A DNA stretch of 64,000 nt, taken from assembly GCA_937974175.1 (NCBI GenBank), contig CALJIG010000026.1:1-64000 (forward strand), given 5' to 3'. The stretch's first letter is position 1, and every line of letters begins with the position of its first letter. Source of the DNA: an uncultured Ignavibacteria bacterium (lineage in GTDB: Bacteria > Bacteroidota > Ignavibacteria > Tepidaquicellales > Tepidaquicellaceae). Positions 34,473 to 43,765 of the stretch are shown here, piece by piece. Below the pieces are notes generated by a model. The model was not told the DNA's origin and made no database searches. It saw only the letters and a list, made by a program, of their open reading frames with translations. The translations under genes and the position numbers were made by a program.

Positions 34473-35675
34473 TTATTTTATTAATAACATTTTCTTTGAA
34501 TCCGAAACACCGTTACTCTCAATTTTGTAAATATATAACCCGCTTGATAAATTTTTCCCATCAAAACTTACTTGATATGAACCTGCACCTATGTCTTCGT
34601 TCATTAAAGTTTTTATCTCTTGCCCTGTTAAATCAAATACAGTTAATTTAACAAAAGATTTCTGTTGGATTTCAAACTTAATTGTTGTCGCAGGATTAAA
34701 TGGATTCGGATAATTTTGATACAGTTCAAAACCTTTTACAATTGAAGAATAATTACTTATTGACGAAATTACATTTTCTATGGGGCATTTGTAAAACTGA
34801 GTATTAAAATCGACGAATAGATAACCGTTTAATTCAAACATTTTTTGAGGAGCAATATTAGGAATTCCCTGATTTACTAAAAACCATGTAGCGCCATTAT
34901 TTGTGGATTTATAAATCCCATTTCCAGAACACGAAGCGTAAATGGAACTATTTTTTATAACTATGCTGAAAAAATTATTGTAAGTGCCGGTTGCTTGTAA
35001 AATTAGTGACCAATTCTCTCCTTGGTTTGAAGATTTGTAAATCCTTCCTCTATCAACTCCAGAAACCCAGCATGACGCAATAAAATCTGCCCCAACTTTT
35101 TTAATATCCGGTACTTCTCCTGCTTCAAACAAATCAAGTGTGGTACGCCAGTTTAAACCTGAATCGGTTGATTTCAAAATTCCCGGTTTACTTCCTGCCA
35201 AGAAAAACTCATCAAATTTGAAAATACTTGGAGAGTATCCTAAGGCTGAAGTATTAGTCCAATTCATTCCATTATTGGAGGATATCATAATTCCTTGCTG
35301 CGCATATCTTCCTGCAAATAACCTATTCCCATCTTTAAGAAATGTATACCAATAACACCAGTTAGGCACAATTGTTACCCAGTTTAACCCATTATTTGTT
35401 GATCTTGCCAATCCTTGGCAATTCATTCCTGCATAAATAGTGTCACCGTCAGTTTCTACAGCATTAATTCTTTCTCCTCCTGTATAAAGCAGACTCCAGT
35501 TAACCCCGCTATTTGTTGATCTGTATATTTTATTATCAATCGTTATATCTACTTTACTTCCATTTATACAATAATCATTCATTCTTCCAATGGGAATATC
35601 AGTAACTCTTTCCCACTGAGCATTTGAAATTCCGGGAAAATTAAATAAAATTATAAAAACAATAAGCACTCTCAT
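34473..35675 (-). CDS. T9SS-exported BNR/Ycf48-like propeller protein
   Basis: 400 residues: signal peptide (to SNAQ), then about six propeller blades with the S/T-x-x-G-x-x-W motif (KIYRSTNSGVNWSLL, LARSTNNGLNWVTI, IYKSTNNGATWFLV), then the T9SS sorting domain from YQNYPNPFNPATTIKFE to KKMLLIK. It is about half the size of the three tandem proteins at 9-16 kb and lacks their GGGGFIRNN region. It is convergent with the previous T9SS gene. A surface protein of unknown ligand. Confidence 0.8.
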   Translation of the reverse strand: MRVLIVFIILFNFPGISNAQWERVTDIPIGRMNDYCINGSKVDITIDNKIYRSTNSGVNWSLLYTGGERINAVETDGDTIYAGMNCQGLARSTNNGLNWVTIVPNWCYWYTFLKDGNRLFAGRYAQQGIMISSNNGMNWTNTSALGYSPSIFKFDEFFLAGSKPGILKSTDSGLNWRTTLDLFEAGEVPDIKKVGADFIASCWVSGVDRGRIYKSSNQGENWSLILQATGTYNNFFSIVIKNSSIYASCSGNGIYKSTNNGATWFLVNQGIPNIAPQKMFELNGYLFVDFNTQFYKCPIENVISSISNYSSIVKGFELYQNYPNPFNPATTIKFEIQQKSFVKLTVFDLTGQEIKTLMNEDIGAGSYQVSFDGKNLSSGLYIYKIESNGVSDSKKMLLIK

Positions 35676-35850
35676 AGCTTTTTATTTTAAATTAATTTGA
35701 TAACTATATTAAGTTAACACAAGTCATTGAAAAAGTAAACTTAAATTTCCTAACTATCAATTTATGCAATTTACCCTTACATTTCTATACCATATCTATT
35801 TAATGTTTAATTTATTTTTTCTATATTGGAAAAAATTAAATTACACATCT

Positions 35851-36408
35851 ATGTACACTCAAGCTCAACTACTAAAAATTATGCTCGAAGATGCCCGAAG
35901 AAAAACTCTCAAAGGCATTGAAGGAGTTACAAAAGAACAATTATTTGATGCACCTCTGCCGAATGAAGAGTGCATCGGCTCGTACTTAATGCATCTAGGT
36001 GAATGTGACCTTGGCTGGTATGAAGAAATGACAGGTGATAAAGTACCTCAGGAACTGAAGGACAAAAATTATTATGGAGTATGGATAGGCTGCCCGAAAG
36101 AAGAAGCCCATCCGCCTAAAGAAGCACCGGAAATAGAAGATTATATTTCTGCAATTACTGATGCGCGCAAACCTATACTGGATTTTTTAGATAAGGCAAC
36201 AGACAGTGATTTGGATGAAGTAATAATTGCATACAAAGGTCACGGAGATATAAAAATGACTAAGCGCGATATAATTAACCGGCTTATCTCACATGAGAAT
36301 CATACCCGCGGCCAGATGTTTTTGCTGATGCGAATGGGTGGAATAAAAACTAACTTTAATAATATATGGGGAATAAGACTTGAGCATAATATGAGAAACC
36401 CTAAATAG
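35851..36408 (+). CDS. DinB-family protein
   Basis: 185 residues from the ATG at 35851 (MYTQAQLLKIMLEDARRK). The frame can be opened at 35764, but the extra 29 residues are hydrophobic, not conserved-looking and precede the normal DinB start. The four-helix DinB/YfiT fold is indicated by YLMHLGECDLGWYEEM and LISHENHTRGQMFLLMRMGG, whose histidines form the usual divalent-metal site. Members include thiol-dependent transferases; the specific role is unknown. Confidence 0.8.
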   Translation: MYTQAQLLKIMLEDARRKTLKGIEGVTKEQLFDAPLPNEECIGSYLMHLGECDLGWYEEMTGDKVPQELKDKNYYGVWIGCPKEEAHPPKEAPEIEDYISAITDARKPILDFLDKATDSDLDEVIIAYKGHGDIKMTKRDIINRLISHENHTRGQMFLLMRMGGIKTNFNNIWGIRLEHNMRNPK

Positions 36409-36430
36409 TTTACTAAACCTAAGAAGCTCT

Positions 36431-37741
36431 TTATTTTATTAACATCATTTTTTTTGTGAGATTAGTATTCATTCCGTTTGCTTCGTAAGTCATTGAATAA
36501 AAATAAATTCCGGTTGATAGGGAAGAAGCATTGAAATTTATTGTATGGAATCCTTCACTTTCGAAACCATCGGCTAACTCTATTATTTTTCTTCCTCTTG
36601 TATCATAGATATTTATTTTAATTCTACTATCCTGAGGTAGGAAAAATTTTATTGTTGTAGAAGGATTAAACGGATTCGGGTAGTTCTGATACAAAGTGAA
36701 TTCAGTTGGAATAACGTTGTTAAAACCTCCCAATGATACATCAGAAATGGTTGTATAATTTTCTACTATTACCTGCCTCGAATCATCACACAAATATCTT
36801 TTTAAAAATCCTGCAGCCTTTTTAGGGATATATTCTATCGGATAAAAATTTTCATGGCCGCCGCCCGGAACATAATCCAACTCGAACGGCTTCTTTAAAT
36901 TCTTAAACCGTTTTACCATTTCTGCAGAACCCATAGTTCTTAAATAATTTGCGCAGCCATAAACATTCCCGGTGCCATAAGGAATATTCATGTCAGCTGT
37001 ACCCTGAAACATTATTGTCGGCAATGCATTCGATGAATTTATAAATGATGTATCGTTCAAACCGCCGGATGAACTTAATACACATTTTATGCTGAAAGAG
37101 TTTGTAAGACTATTGGTCGCATTATTCAATGGTCCAAGCTCATTTATAAATGATGGATAAAGTGTATTCATATTTTCCTGAGTAGCATAGGCAATTAATA
37201 AAGATGTTACAGCTCCTGCGCTTACGCCGCCTGTAAAAAAATAATTTGTATCGATTCTGTATTTTCCGGAATTAGCGGCAAAGTATCTGAGCGCAGCTTT
37301 TGAGTCCTGCATTGCCCTGTAAACTGCCTTTGCAAGGGAAGTACCTGTGCCTATACAAGCAAAGGGGTCGCCTGTAACATCCCAACCCAATCTGTAGCTG
37401 ATTGATGCGCAAACATAGCCTCGCTGCGCAAAATCCATCATCACCGGTGCAAGCTGATATTTATTGCCCGCAATAAATCCGCCTCCGTGAATAAGCAGAA
37501 TGAACGGTCTTTTGCTTAAAGTATCAGATTTGAAATTCGGATAAGCAATAATGTAATCAAGATTAACCATGCTTCCTTGCCAGTTAATATTCTGACCGTA
37601 TGATATATTATCCAATACTTCAATTTGATCAGATGTGAAGCAATATGTTGTATCAAACCTTCCCGGTATGCAGTACTGTTGGGCGTAACCGGAAGTCGAA
37701 ACCAAAATCAGGATTACAATTGAAATAAATATTCGAACCAT
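36431..37741 (-). CDS. Exported alpha/beta-hydrolase (esterase-like) with T9SS tail
   Basis: 436 residues: signal peptide (to SGYAQ), an alpha/beta-hydrolase domain (about 60-315) with oxyanion-hole HGGG (85-88), nucleophile elbow GVSAG (Ser174) and a likely catalytic histidine in VPGGGHENFYP, then the T9SS sorting domain (YQNYPNPFNPSTTIKFF to KKMMLIK). The HGGGFIAGNK segment places it with carboxylesterase/feruloyl-esterase-like enzymes. It would act at the cell surface on an ester such as a polysaccharide side chain. Substrate is inferred only by fold. Confidence 0.85.
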   Translation of the reverse strand: MVRIFISIVILILVSTSGYAQQYCIPGRFDTTYCFTSDQIEVLDNISYGQNINWQGSMVNLDYIIAYPNFKSDTLSKRPFILLIHGGGFIAGNKYQLAPVMMDFAQRGYVCASISYRLGWDVTGDPFACIGTGTSLAKAVYRAMQDSKAALRYFAANSGKYRIDTNYFFTGGVSAGAVTSLLIAYATQENMNTLYPSFINELGPLNNATNSLTNSFSIKCVLSSSGGLNDTSFINSSNALPTIMFQGTADMNIPYGTGNVYGCANYLRTMGSAEMVKRFKNLKKPFELDYVPGGGHENFYPIEYIPKKAAGFLKRYLCDDSRQVIVENYTTISDVSLGGFNNVIPTEFTLYQNYPNPFNPSTTIKFFLPQDSRIKINIYDTRGRKIIELADGFESEGFHTINFNASSLSTGIYFYSMTYEANGMNTNLTKKMMLIK

Positions 37742-37846
37742 AAATTAATATAATTTAATTTCAATTTTCTTTTTAGAGACTTTTCATTGCCTTAACATCA
37801 AACTTTGAATCGTGTATTTTTACTAAAATAAAATCACGATAAAAAA

Positions 37847-38200
37847 ATGAATAACAATAACGACGAAAATCAATTACCGCAGCAGCAAATAAACATAGAA
37901 CTGGGAGAAAAAGAAGCAGAAGGAATTTATTCTAACTTTGCCATTCTAACACATTCACCTGCAGAGTTTATTCTGGACTTCACCCGCATATTTCCCGGCA
38001 CAACAAAGGCTAAAGTAATGTCGAGAATTATAATGACTCCTCAGCATGCAAAAATGTTTTTGAATGCATTTAAACAGACCGTAGATAATTATGAAAATCA
38101 GTTTGGTGAGATAAATCTTAATTCAATGAATCATCCTTCTAATCAGGGATTTGGATTTCAGGTACCTCAAAAACCTAAAAAAGACGAAAAGATCAATTGA
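37847..38200 (+). CDS. DUF3467 protein
   Basis: 117 residues matching DUF3467: QINIELGEKEAEGIYSNFA, ILTHSPAEFILDFTRIFPG, then TKAKVMSRIIMTPQHAKMFL. These small cytoplasmic proteins are widespread in Bacteroidota and archaea, with no established function. The N-terminus is asparagine/glutamine-rich and the C-terminus low-complexity. It ends one base before the convergent lptG/lptF gene. Confidence 0.85.
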   Translation: MNNNNDENQLPQQQINIELGEKEAEGIYSNFAILTHSPAEFILDFTRIFPGTTKAKVMSRIIMTPQHAKMFLNAFKQTVDNYENQFGEINLNSMNHPSNQGFGFQVPQKPKKDEKIN

Positions 38201-38201
38201 T

Positions 38202-39302
38202 TTACTTGTTTATCTTTAATAGATAATAAAAAGCAACAACTGAAAAGACAATGTTTGCCAGCCAGGCTGTGAGAAGCGGCGGAATATCTCCATTATAACC
38301 GAAAGTCTGTGATATTTTCAAAAAGCCGAGATAAATAAAGCATACCAGTATACTGATACCGAACTGAAGAGCAGCTCCGCCTTTTCTTCTGTTTGATGAA
38401 AGGGAAACGCCGAAGATAATAGTAACGAGTCCGGCAAAAGGATATGAAATTCTGGAATAGTAATCTACTTTATTCCTTGTTACATCCTGACCGGTTCTTT
38501 CTTCGCTTGCGATAAATTCTTCAAGTTCTGTCAAATTCATTTCGTCCGGCTTAGTCTGTTTCTTCCTTATTAAGGCAGGGGAGAGTAAAATATTTTTTAA
38601 CTCCTCGTAATCATGTAGGTATTTTCCTGAATCAATAAGCATCTTTTCCTTAGCCTGAGTTGTATCAAATATTCGTTTAAATGTGGAGGATAACTTCCAG
38701 TCATTCTTAGAGTTATCCCATGTCATTTGCTTAATATCGTAACGATATATTAATTCGTTTTTATTGAATTTTTGAATAGATATATTTGTAGAAATAGAGT
38801 TATTTTCATCAAAATTCTCGATACGTATAATCCTGTTATCTGATTCCTGAAAATAAAGGTTAGCTTGGGAACTGGAATTGATGTTTTTACCTAATACTTC
38901 ACGTTCAAAGCGCAATTTAGCAGAATTTGCATTAGGTACAACCCAGCCATTGAAATAAAGTGTAATTCCTGTTAAAAAGATGCCAATTATAAATATCGGG
39001 GCAATAAAGCGATAAACACTTTGGCCGGATGAATTAAACGCTATCATCTCAGCAAAGTTAACAAATTTACTTGTAGTAAACAGGGAAGCTAACAAAACAC
39101 TTAATGGTAGAACAAGTTTTAAGATTTCAGGTATAAAATACATATAATATTGACCGATAATATGCAGTTTTAAACCCTTATCTATAAACTTATCAAGATT
39201 TTCAAACATATCCACAAGTATAAATATTAACACAAAACTCAACAAACCAAAGAGTAAGTTTCTTACAAAAGACTTTACAATATAAACGTCAAGTAACTTC
39301 AA
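38202..39302 (-). CDS. LptF/LptG-family permease (YjgP/YjgQ)
   Basis: 366 residues with three N-terminal and three C-terminal transmembrane helices around a periplasmic beta-jellyroll (about 125-265), the LptF/G layout. With LptB this protein extracts lipopolysaccharide from the inner membrane and sends it to the periplasmic bridge. Starts MKLLDVYIVKSFVRNLLFG, with coupling-helix region SKFVNFAEMIAFNSSGQSVYR. It is more LptG-like than LptF-like, but one gene alone does not decide. It is transcribed divergently, 18 bases from the AhpD-like gene. Confidence 0.88.
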   Translation of the reverse strand: MKLLDVYIVKSFVRNLLFGLLSFVLIFILVDMFENLDKFIDKGLKLHIIGQYYMYFIPEILKLVLPLSVLLASLFTTSKFVNFAEMIAFNSSGQSVYRFIAPIFIIGIFLTGITLYFNGWVVPNANSAKLRFEREVLGKNINSSSQANLYFQESDNRIIRIENFDENNSISTNISIQKFNKNELIYRYDIKQMTWDNSKNDWKLSSTFKRIFDTTQAKEKMLIDSGKYLHDYEELKNILLSPALIRKKQTKPDEMNLTELEEFIASEERTGQDVTRNKVDYYSRISYPFAGLVTIIFGVSLSSNRRKGGAALQFGISILVCFIYLGFLKISQTFGYNGDIPPLLTAWLANIVFSVVAFYYLLKINK

Positions 39303-39320
39303 ATTTAAATCAGAAAATTA

Positions 39321-39917
39321 ATGAAAAATAGTGGAAACATACAAATTTTAGCATTATGTGAATTAGTCTCGTGTATTTCTTCTAAAAAAACAGCTAAACT
39401 CGATGATTTGCTATTTGAACTCAAAACAAATCGAATTTCACCCATCAAAATATACGAATCTATATTGCAAATATACTTATTCTGTGGATTTCCGGCAGCA
39501 ATTATAGGCATACAGGCTTTCTCCAGACATTTTAAAATAAGCATTTCTAAAGAAAGTTATAATTTAAAAAATTTCAGAAGTCGTGGTAAGCTTAATTGCA
39601 AAGCCGTTTATCAGGCTAACTATGACAAACTCATTCATAACTTTGATAATATGAGCCCGGATTTAGCTGAATGGATGATAATCGAAGGCTATGGAAAGGT
39701 TTTAGGGCGCTCAGGATTAGAACTCAAAGATCGCGAGTTATTAAACGTTTCAATATTATGTACTAATTATTACGAGCATCAATTATTTTCACACATTAAA
39801 GGTTCACTAAATACCGGGAATCCAAAAGCCTTAATTGAAAAAGTTATCAAGCAAACAGCAGAATTCAACACTAACAAGAACCTAACAAATGCTTTAAAAT
39901 TGTTAAAAAAGTGTTAA
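39321..39917 (+). CDS. Carboxymuconolactone decarboxylase/AhpD-family protein
   Basis: 198 residues with two CMD half-repeats: IYESILQIYLFCGFPAAI (about 50-70) and GYGKVLGRSGLELKDRELLN with HQLFSHIKGSLNTG (about 115-170). The CxxC pair of AhpD peroxidases is absent, so it is unlikely to be a disulfide reductase of that type. Function is otherwise unknown. The short 18-base gap to the divergent lptG/F gene means its promoter must lie within that gene or overlap its start. Confidence 0.75.
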   Translation: MKNSGNIQILALCELVSCISSKKTAKLDDLLFELKTNRISPIKIYESILQIYLFCGFPAAIIGIQAFSRHFKISISKESYNLKNFRSRGKLNCKAVYQANYDKLIHNFDNMSPDLAEWMIIEGYGKVLGRSGLELKDRELLNVSILCTNYYEHQLFSHIKGSLNTGNPKALIEKVIKQTAEFNTNKNLTNALKLLKKC

Positions 39918-40055
39918 TTCCAATCAATTGAATTGTTATATAATATATATTATGTAAAGTTGACGATATTTGTAAATTGCTTCAATGTTAATAAGTTTGG
40001 GATAACTTTGTATGCTTTATTGTCCCCTTTTTCTTTTTATACATTTCTATTAATC

Positions 40056-40084
40056 TTGAATAAGCAATCCATTCTTAATAATTT
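40056..40084 (+). promoter_or_regulatory. Probable promoter of the PfkB kinase gene
   Basis: TTGAAT (40056-40061) and TAATTT (40079-40084) with a 17-base spacer, the same layout as the katA and tandem-T9SS promoters. The ATG at 40112 follows about 20 bases after the predicted transcription start. Confidence 0.5.
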
Positions 40085-40111
40085 CTTTTTTCCAAAACTA
40101 ATCAAATTTTA

Positions 40112-41032
40112 ATGAGTCTACTTGTTGTCGGTTCCATGGCATTGGATACAATCGAAACACCATTTGGCAAAGCTGAATACACGCTTGGCGGTTCAGCAAC
40201 TTTTTTATCTACAGCTGCGTCTTATTTTACTAATGATATCAAACTTGTAGGCGTTGTAGGATATGATTTCCCGACTAAAGAAATTGAGTTTTTGCAGTCA
40301 AGAGGCATTGATACTGCCGGAGTAGAAATTTTAAAAGATGTTAAGACATTCCACTGGCACGGCAAATATCATTTTGATATGAATACACGTGATTCGATTA
40401 CAACAGAATTAAATGCACTTGGTGTTTTTGATCCTAAAATTCCTGAAACTTATAAATTATGTGAGTATATATGCCTGGGTAATATTGAACCGACTATTCA
40501 GCAAAAAGTTATTAAACAAATTACAAAGCCTGAAATCGTTATGTGCGATACAATGAACTTCTGGATAGAAAGCGCGAGAGACGAAGTTGTAAAGACTTTA
40601 GGTATGGTTGATGTACTGGTTATAAACGACGGTGAAGCAAGACAGCTGACAGATGAATATAATCTTATTACTGCTTATAAGAAAATGCGTGAAATGGGAC
40701 CGAAGATTATCGTTATTAAAAAAGGTGAACACGGAGCTTTCTTATTTACTGATAACTCGATATTCTCCTTCCCTGCCTACCCTCTTGAACAGGTCTTTGA
40801 TCCGACAGGAGCAGGTGATACTTTTGCAGGGGGTATGATGGGATGGCTTTGCAAAACAAAAAATCTTTCGGAAGAGAATTTGAAGCTCTCAGTTGTTTAC
40901 GGCAGCACAATGGCTTCATTATGCGTTGAAGAATTTTCATTAGAAGGAATCAGAAATCTTTCTGCAGATAAAATCAGAGCTAGATATAACGATTTCAGAA
41001 AGCTGACACATTTTGAAAGTTTAGAAATATAA
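40112..41032 (+). CDS. PfkB-family carbohydrate/nucleoside kinase
   Basis: 306 residues with the ribokinase fold. Signature 1 is GGSATFLSTAASYF near residue 30 and signature 2 is DPTGAGDTFAGGMMG near 230, holding the catalytic aspartate and anion hole. The substrate could be a sugar or a nucleoside; the MALDTIETPFG start resembles adenosine/inosine-kinase-like bacterial members. It is cytoplasmic, stands alone, and is followed by palindromic repeats. Confidence 0.88.
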   Translation: MSLLVVGSMALDTIETPFGKAEYTLGGSATFLSTAASYFTNDIKLVGVVGYDFPTKEIEFLQSRGIDTAGVEILKDVKTFHWHGKYHFDMNTRDSITTELNALGVFDPKIPETYKLCEYICLGNIEPTIQQKVIKQITKPEIVMCDTMNFWIESARDEVVKTLGMVDVLVINDGEARQLTDEYNLITAYKKMREMGPKIIVIKKGEHGAFLFTDNSIFSFPAYPLEQVFDPTGAGDTFAGGMMGWLCKTKNLSEENLKLSVVYGSTMASLCVEEFSLEGIRNLSADKIRARYNDFRKLTHFESLEI

Positions 41033-41124
41033 CTTTGTTTCTCGTTCTGATGCTGAGGCATCGGACAATTGCTTTGTACCTACATCCAACCTGTTTAGGA
41101 CGTAGTAAATAGCCCAAGTGACGC

Positions 41125-41249
41125 AGTAACCCCATCCTTTAGGATGGGGTCTGTAAAGTTTAGAAGTATCCCTTTAGGGTTAAACTTAATTTTGCCCTGA
41201 AGGGCTACCTGGTAGTTTGCAATTCCCCACCCTAAAGGGTTGGGTTACT
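41125..41249. repeat. 125-bp palindrome-rich REP/MITE-like element
   Basis: Terminal inverted repeats AGTAACCCCATCCTTTA (41125-41141) and its imperfect inverse TAAAGGGTTGGGTTACT (41233-41249) enclose further palindromes: CCCATCCTTTAGGATGGG, CCCTTTAGGG and GCCCTGAAGGGC. The interior TTAAACTTAATTTTGCCCT resembles the element at 3088-3217. It lies between the kinase and recO genes. Confidence 0.7.
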
Positions 41250-41268
41250 AATTTTGCATGGAGACTCA

Positions 41269-41958
41269 ATGGCATTAGTTACAGATGAAGCGGTTATATT
41301 ACGGACAGTAAACTATGGAGATACAAGCAAAATTCTCACGCTCTATTCAAAAAATAACGGAAAACTTAGCTGTATTGTAAAAGGAGCAAGGAATATAAAA
41401 TCCAGAGTACTTGGTGTGATTGAGCCTTTCAATCATATTACAATTGTATTCTATAATAAAGAGAACCGTGATTTGCAGATGCTGTCCAAGGCTGAGACGA
41501 TAAAAAACTTCAGAGTAATTAAAACTGATTTAGATAAGCTGACTATTTCCTATCGAATTCTTGAAATGATGAATAAGGCAGTCTATGATAAAGAGCACAG
41601 CCATGAGCTTTTTGAACTATTAATTAAATCTTTCAATTATATAAACGAAAGTGGTACAGATAACTCTGTTTCGTATTTATATTTTCAGGTACATTTATGC
41701 GAAGTGCTGGGTATCTCCCCCATCGATAAAATAGAAGAAGAGGGCGGGACTTTTAAATCCAGAGAGCTGTTATTAAACAAGGCTCAGTATGAGACGATAA
41801 AATTTCTTCTTGATAATGATATTGAAAAAATGAATACAGGCAGTGCGGCTAATGAAACAATTTTGAATTTAATGAGTATTTATGATAAGTATTTAGCAGA
41901 CCACACCGAAAACTTTATTAAACTAAAATCGGTTAGGGTCTTTAATCAAATGAATTAA
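41269..41958 (+). CDS. recO: DNA repair protein RecO
   Basis: 229 residues from ATG 41269 (MALVTDEAVILRTVNYGDTSK); a TTG five codons upstream opens the same frame but lies at the edge of the palindromic repeat. An N-terminal OB fold (KILTLYSKNNGKLSCIVKGAR) is followed by the helical C-terminal part. RecO loads RecA on gapped DNA with RecR. The zinc-binding cysteines of some RecO proteins are not apparent. It stands alone. Confidence 0.92.
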   Translation: MALVTDEAVILRTVNYGDTSKILTLYSKNNGKLSCIVKGARNIKSRVLGVIEPFNHITIVFYNKENRDLQMLSKAETIKNFRVIKTDLDKLTISYRILEMMNKAVYDKEHSHELFELLIKSFNYINESGTDNSVSYLYFQVHLCEVLGISPIDKIEEEGGTFKSRELLLNKAQYETIKFLLDNDIEKMNTGSAANETILNLMSIYDKYLADHTENFIKLKSVRVFNQMN

Positions 41959-42066
41959 TTCTATACTTTAATAAAATAACATTAAACCAAATAGGAAAAT
42001 TTCTATCGAACAATTAATACCGCTTAATTAAAAGCACTTATAATTACAAAAGGAGAAATAAATCAT

Positions 42067-43578
42067 ATGTCAAAAAAATCAATAATAGCAGCGGCTTTTC
42101 TTGTTATGTTCGCTGTAGCTTTCGGCGGAATATTAATAGCCAGCTTCAGCGGAATCAGACCAATTGTTGCTAACACACCAATTGATTTCAAAACAACTCC
42201 CCCTATCACAACTCCTAATGCTACTCTCAAAGGATTGAATGAAGGATTTGTTGAAATCTCAAAGGCAGTTACACCTACAGTAGTTAATATAGAAGTTACA
42301 GGCAGCTCAAAAGGCGAAAATAACCCTCATCAGGATATTCCGTTTTTCTTCGGACCTGACGGCCAAATGCCTGACCAGGGTGATATGCCAAGCAAAGGTA
42401 CAGGTACAGGTTTTATTATCAGCGCTGACGGTTACATAATGACAAACAATCACGTTGTGAAAAATGCAAATGATAACGGCATTAAAGTGCAGATGAATGA
42501 TAAGAGAGAATTTACTGCAAGATTAATTGGAACAGACCCGAACACAGATGTTGCAGTTATTAAAATTGATGCATCGGATTTACCTGTAGCTTCAATCGGT
42601 AATTCTGATGACGTACAAGTCGGCCAGTGGGTGCTTGCTATCGGCAATCCCCTTCAGTTGAACTCTACTGTAACAGCAGGTATAGTTTCTGCTCTTGGCA
42701 GAAATATTAACATCGACGGCAATAGCTATGCTATTAATAATTTTATACAAACAGATGCAGCAATCAATCCGGGTAACAGCGGCGGACCTTTAGTAGATAT
42801 CAGCGGTTCAGTTATTGGTATCAATTCGGCTATCAAATCACAAAGCGGTTATTATCAGGGATACGGTTTTGCAATACCGATTAACTTAGCAAGAAACGTT
42901 GCTACAGAGTTAATCAAATCAGGAAAAATAAGCAGAGGATATATCGGAGTTTCAATCAAAGATGTTGACCAGAAAGAAGCTAAAGGACTTGGACTTGATA
43001 AAGCACAAGGTGTATTAGTACAGGACGTTCTTAAAGGAGGCGCAGGTGAAGATGCAGGACTTAAAGTCGGTGACGTTATCTTAACAGTCGACGGTAAAAA
43101 TGTAAATGCAGCAAATGAATTACAAACCATCATCGGTCAAAAACGCCCGGGTGAAACAGCATCATTGAAAGTTTTCAGAGACGGTAAATCAATGGATATG
43201 TCAGTTACCTTAAAGGCAAGAGATGAAAATCAGAATGCAGCTAGCAATCCTAAGAAAGAAGAAGAAAGCAATAAATCTGAAACTTCTTCACGCTCTTTTG
43301 AAAAGACAGGATTTTCTGCCAGCGAACTATCCGGTTCACAAAAGCAAAAATTTGATGTCGATGGCGGCGCTTATGTAACATCAGTAAAAAGATTCTCTGA
43401 AAGTTTCGATAGAGGCTTAAGAGAAGGATTAGTAATTATCGAAGCAGATAAAAATAAGATATCAAACCTTGTTGATTTAGATTCAATCATCAGTAAGAAG
43501 TCCAAAGGCGATATACTTGTATTAAAAGTAAAAACACCTGAAGGACAAGTAAGACTTGTTGCAATAGAGATTCAGTAA
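42067..43578 (+). CDS. Periplasmic serine protease Do/HtrA
   Basis: 503 residues: an N-terminal signal/anchor (about 5-30), a trypsin-like domain with triad His129 (TNNHVVK), Asp161 (NTDVAVIKI) and Ser238 (NPGNSGGPL), a first PDZ domain (about 285-380) and a second degenerate PDZ domain near the C-terminus after a serine/glutamate-rich linker. It degrades or chaperones misfolded envelope proteins. A GGAG sequence 11 bases before the ATG may aid translation. An intrinsic terminator follows. DegP/DegQ-type naming is not decided by sequence alone. Confidence 0.95.
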   Translation: MSKKSIIAAAFLVMFAVAFGGILIASFSGIRPIVANTPIDFKTTPPITTPNATLKGLNEGFVEISKAVTPTVVNIEVTGSSKGENNPHQDIPFFFGPDGQMPDQGDMPSKGTGTGFIISADGYIMTNNHVVKNANDNGIKVQMNDKREFTARLIGTDPNTDVAVIKIDASDLPVASIGNSDDVQVGQWVLAIGNPLQLNSTVTAGIVSALGRNINIDGNSYAINNFIQTDAAINPGNSGGPLVDISGSVIGINSAIKSQSGYYQGYGFAIPINLARNVATELIKSGKISRGYIGVSIKDVDQKEAKGLGLDKAQGVLVQDVLKGGAGEDAGLKVGDVILTVDGKNVNAANELQTIIGQKRPGETASLKVFRDGKSMDMSVTLKARDENQNAASNPKKEEESNKSETSSRSFEKTGFSASELSGSQKQKFDVDGGAYVTSVKRFSESFDRGLREGLVIIEADKNKISNLVDLDSIISKKSKGDILVLKVKTPEGQVRLVAIEIQ

Positions 43579-43603
43579 AAATTTATAAATAATAAGTATC
43601 TCA

Positions 43604-43640
43604 AGCCCCTTTCGTTGAAGAAATGAAAGGGGCTTTTTTG
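43604..43640 (+). terminator. Intrinsic terminator of the HtrA gene
   Basis: AGCCCCTTTC and GAAAGGGGCT stem followed by a T-tract. Confidence 0.9.
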
Positions 43641-43765
43641 TTTTCCTCAAAAACACTCCTACAAAAATACATAAGCCCTTATCTAAACTATTCTGTTTAA
43701 TCCTCGTATTAAAAAGACCCTTTGTTAATTTATTTTTCCTCCCTCTCAAAATAAACAAAAACATT

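Noticed and set aside
35764..35850. Longer start for the DinB-family gene
   Set aside because: The extra 29 residues are hydrophobic and precede the normal DinB beginning; the ATG at 35851 fits better.
39918..40111. tRNA or small RNA in the AT-rich gap before the PfkB kinase
   Set aside because: No cloverleaf or stable GC-containing hairpin could be drawn; only the kinase promoter is supported.
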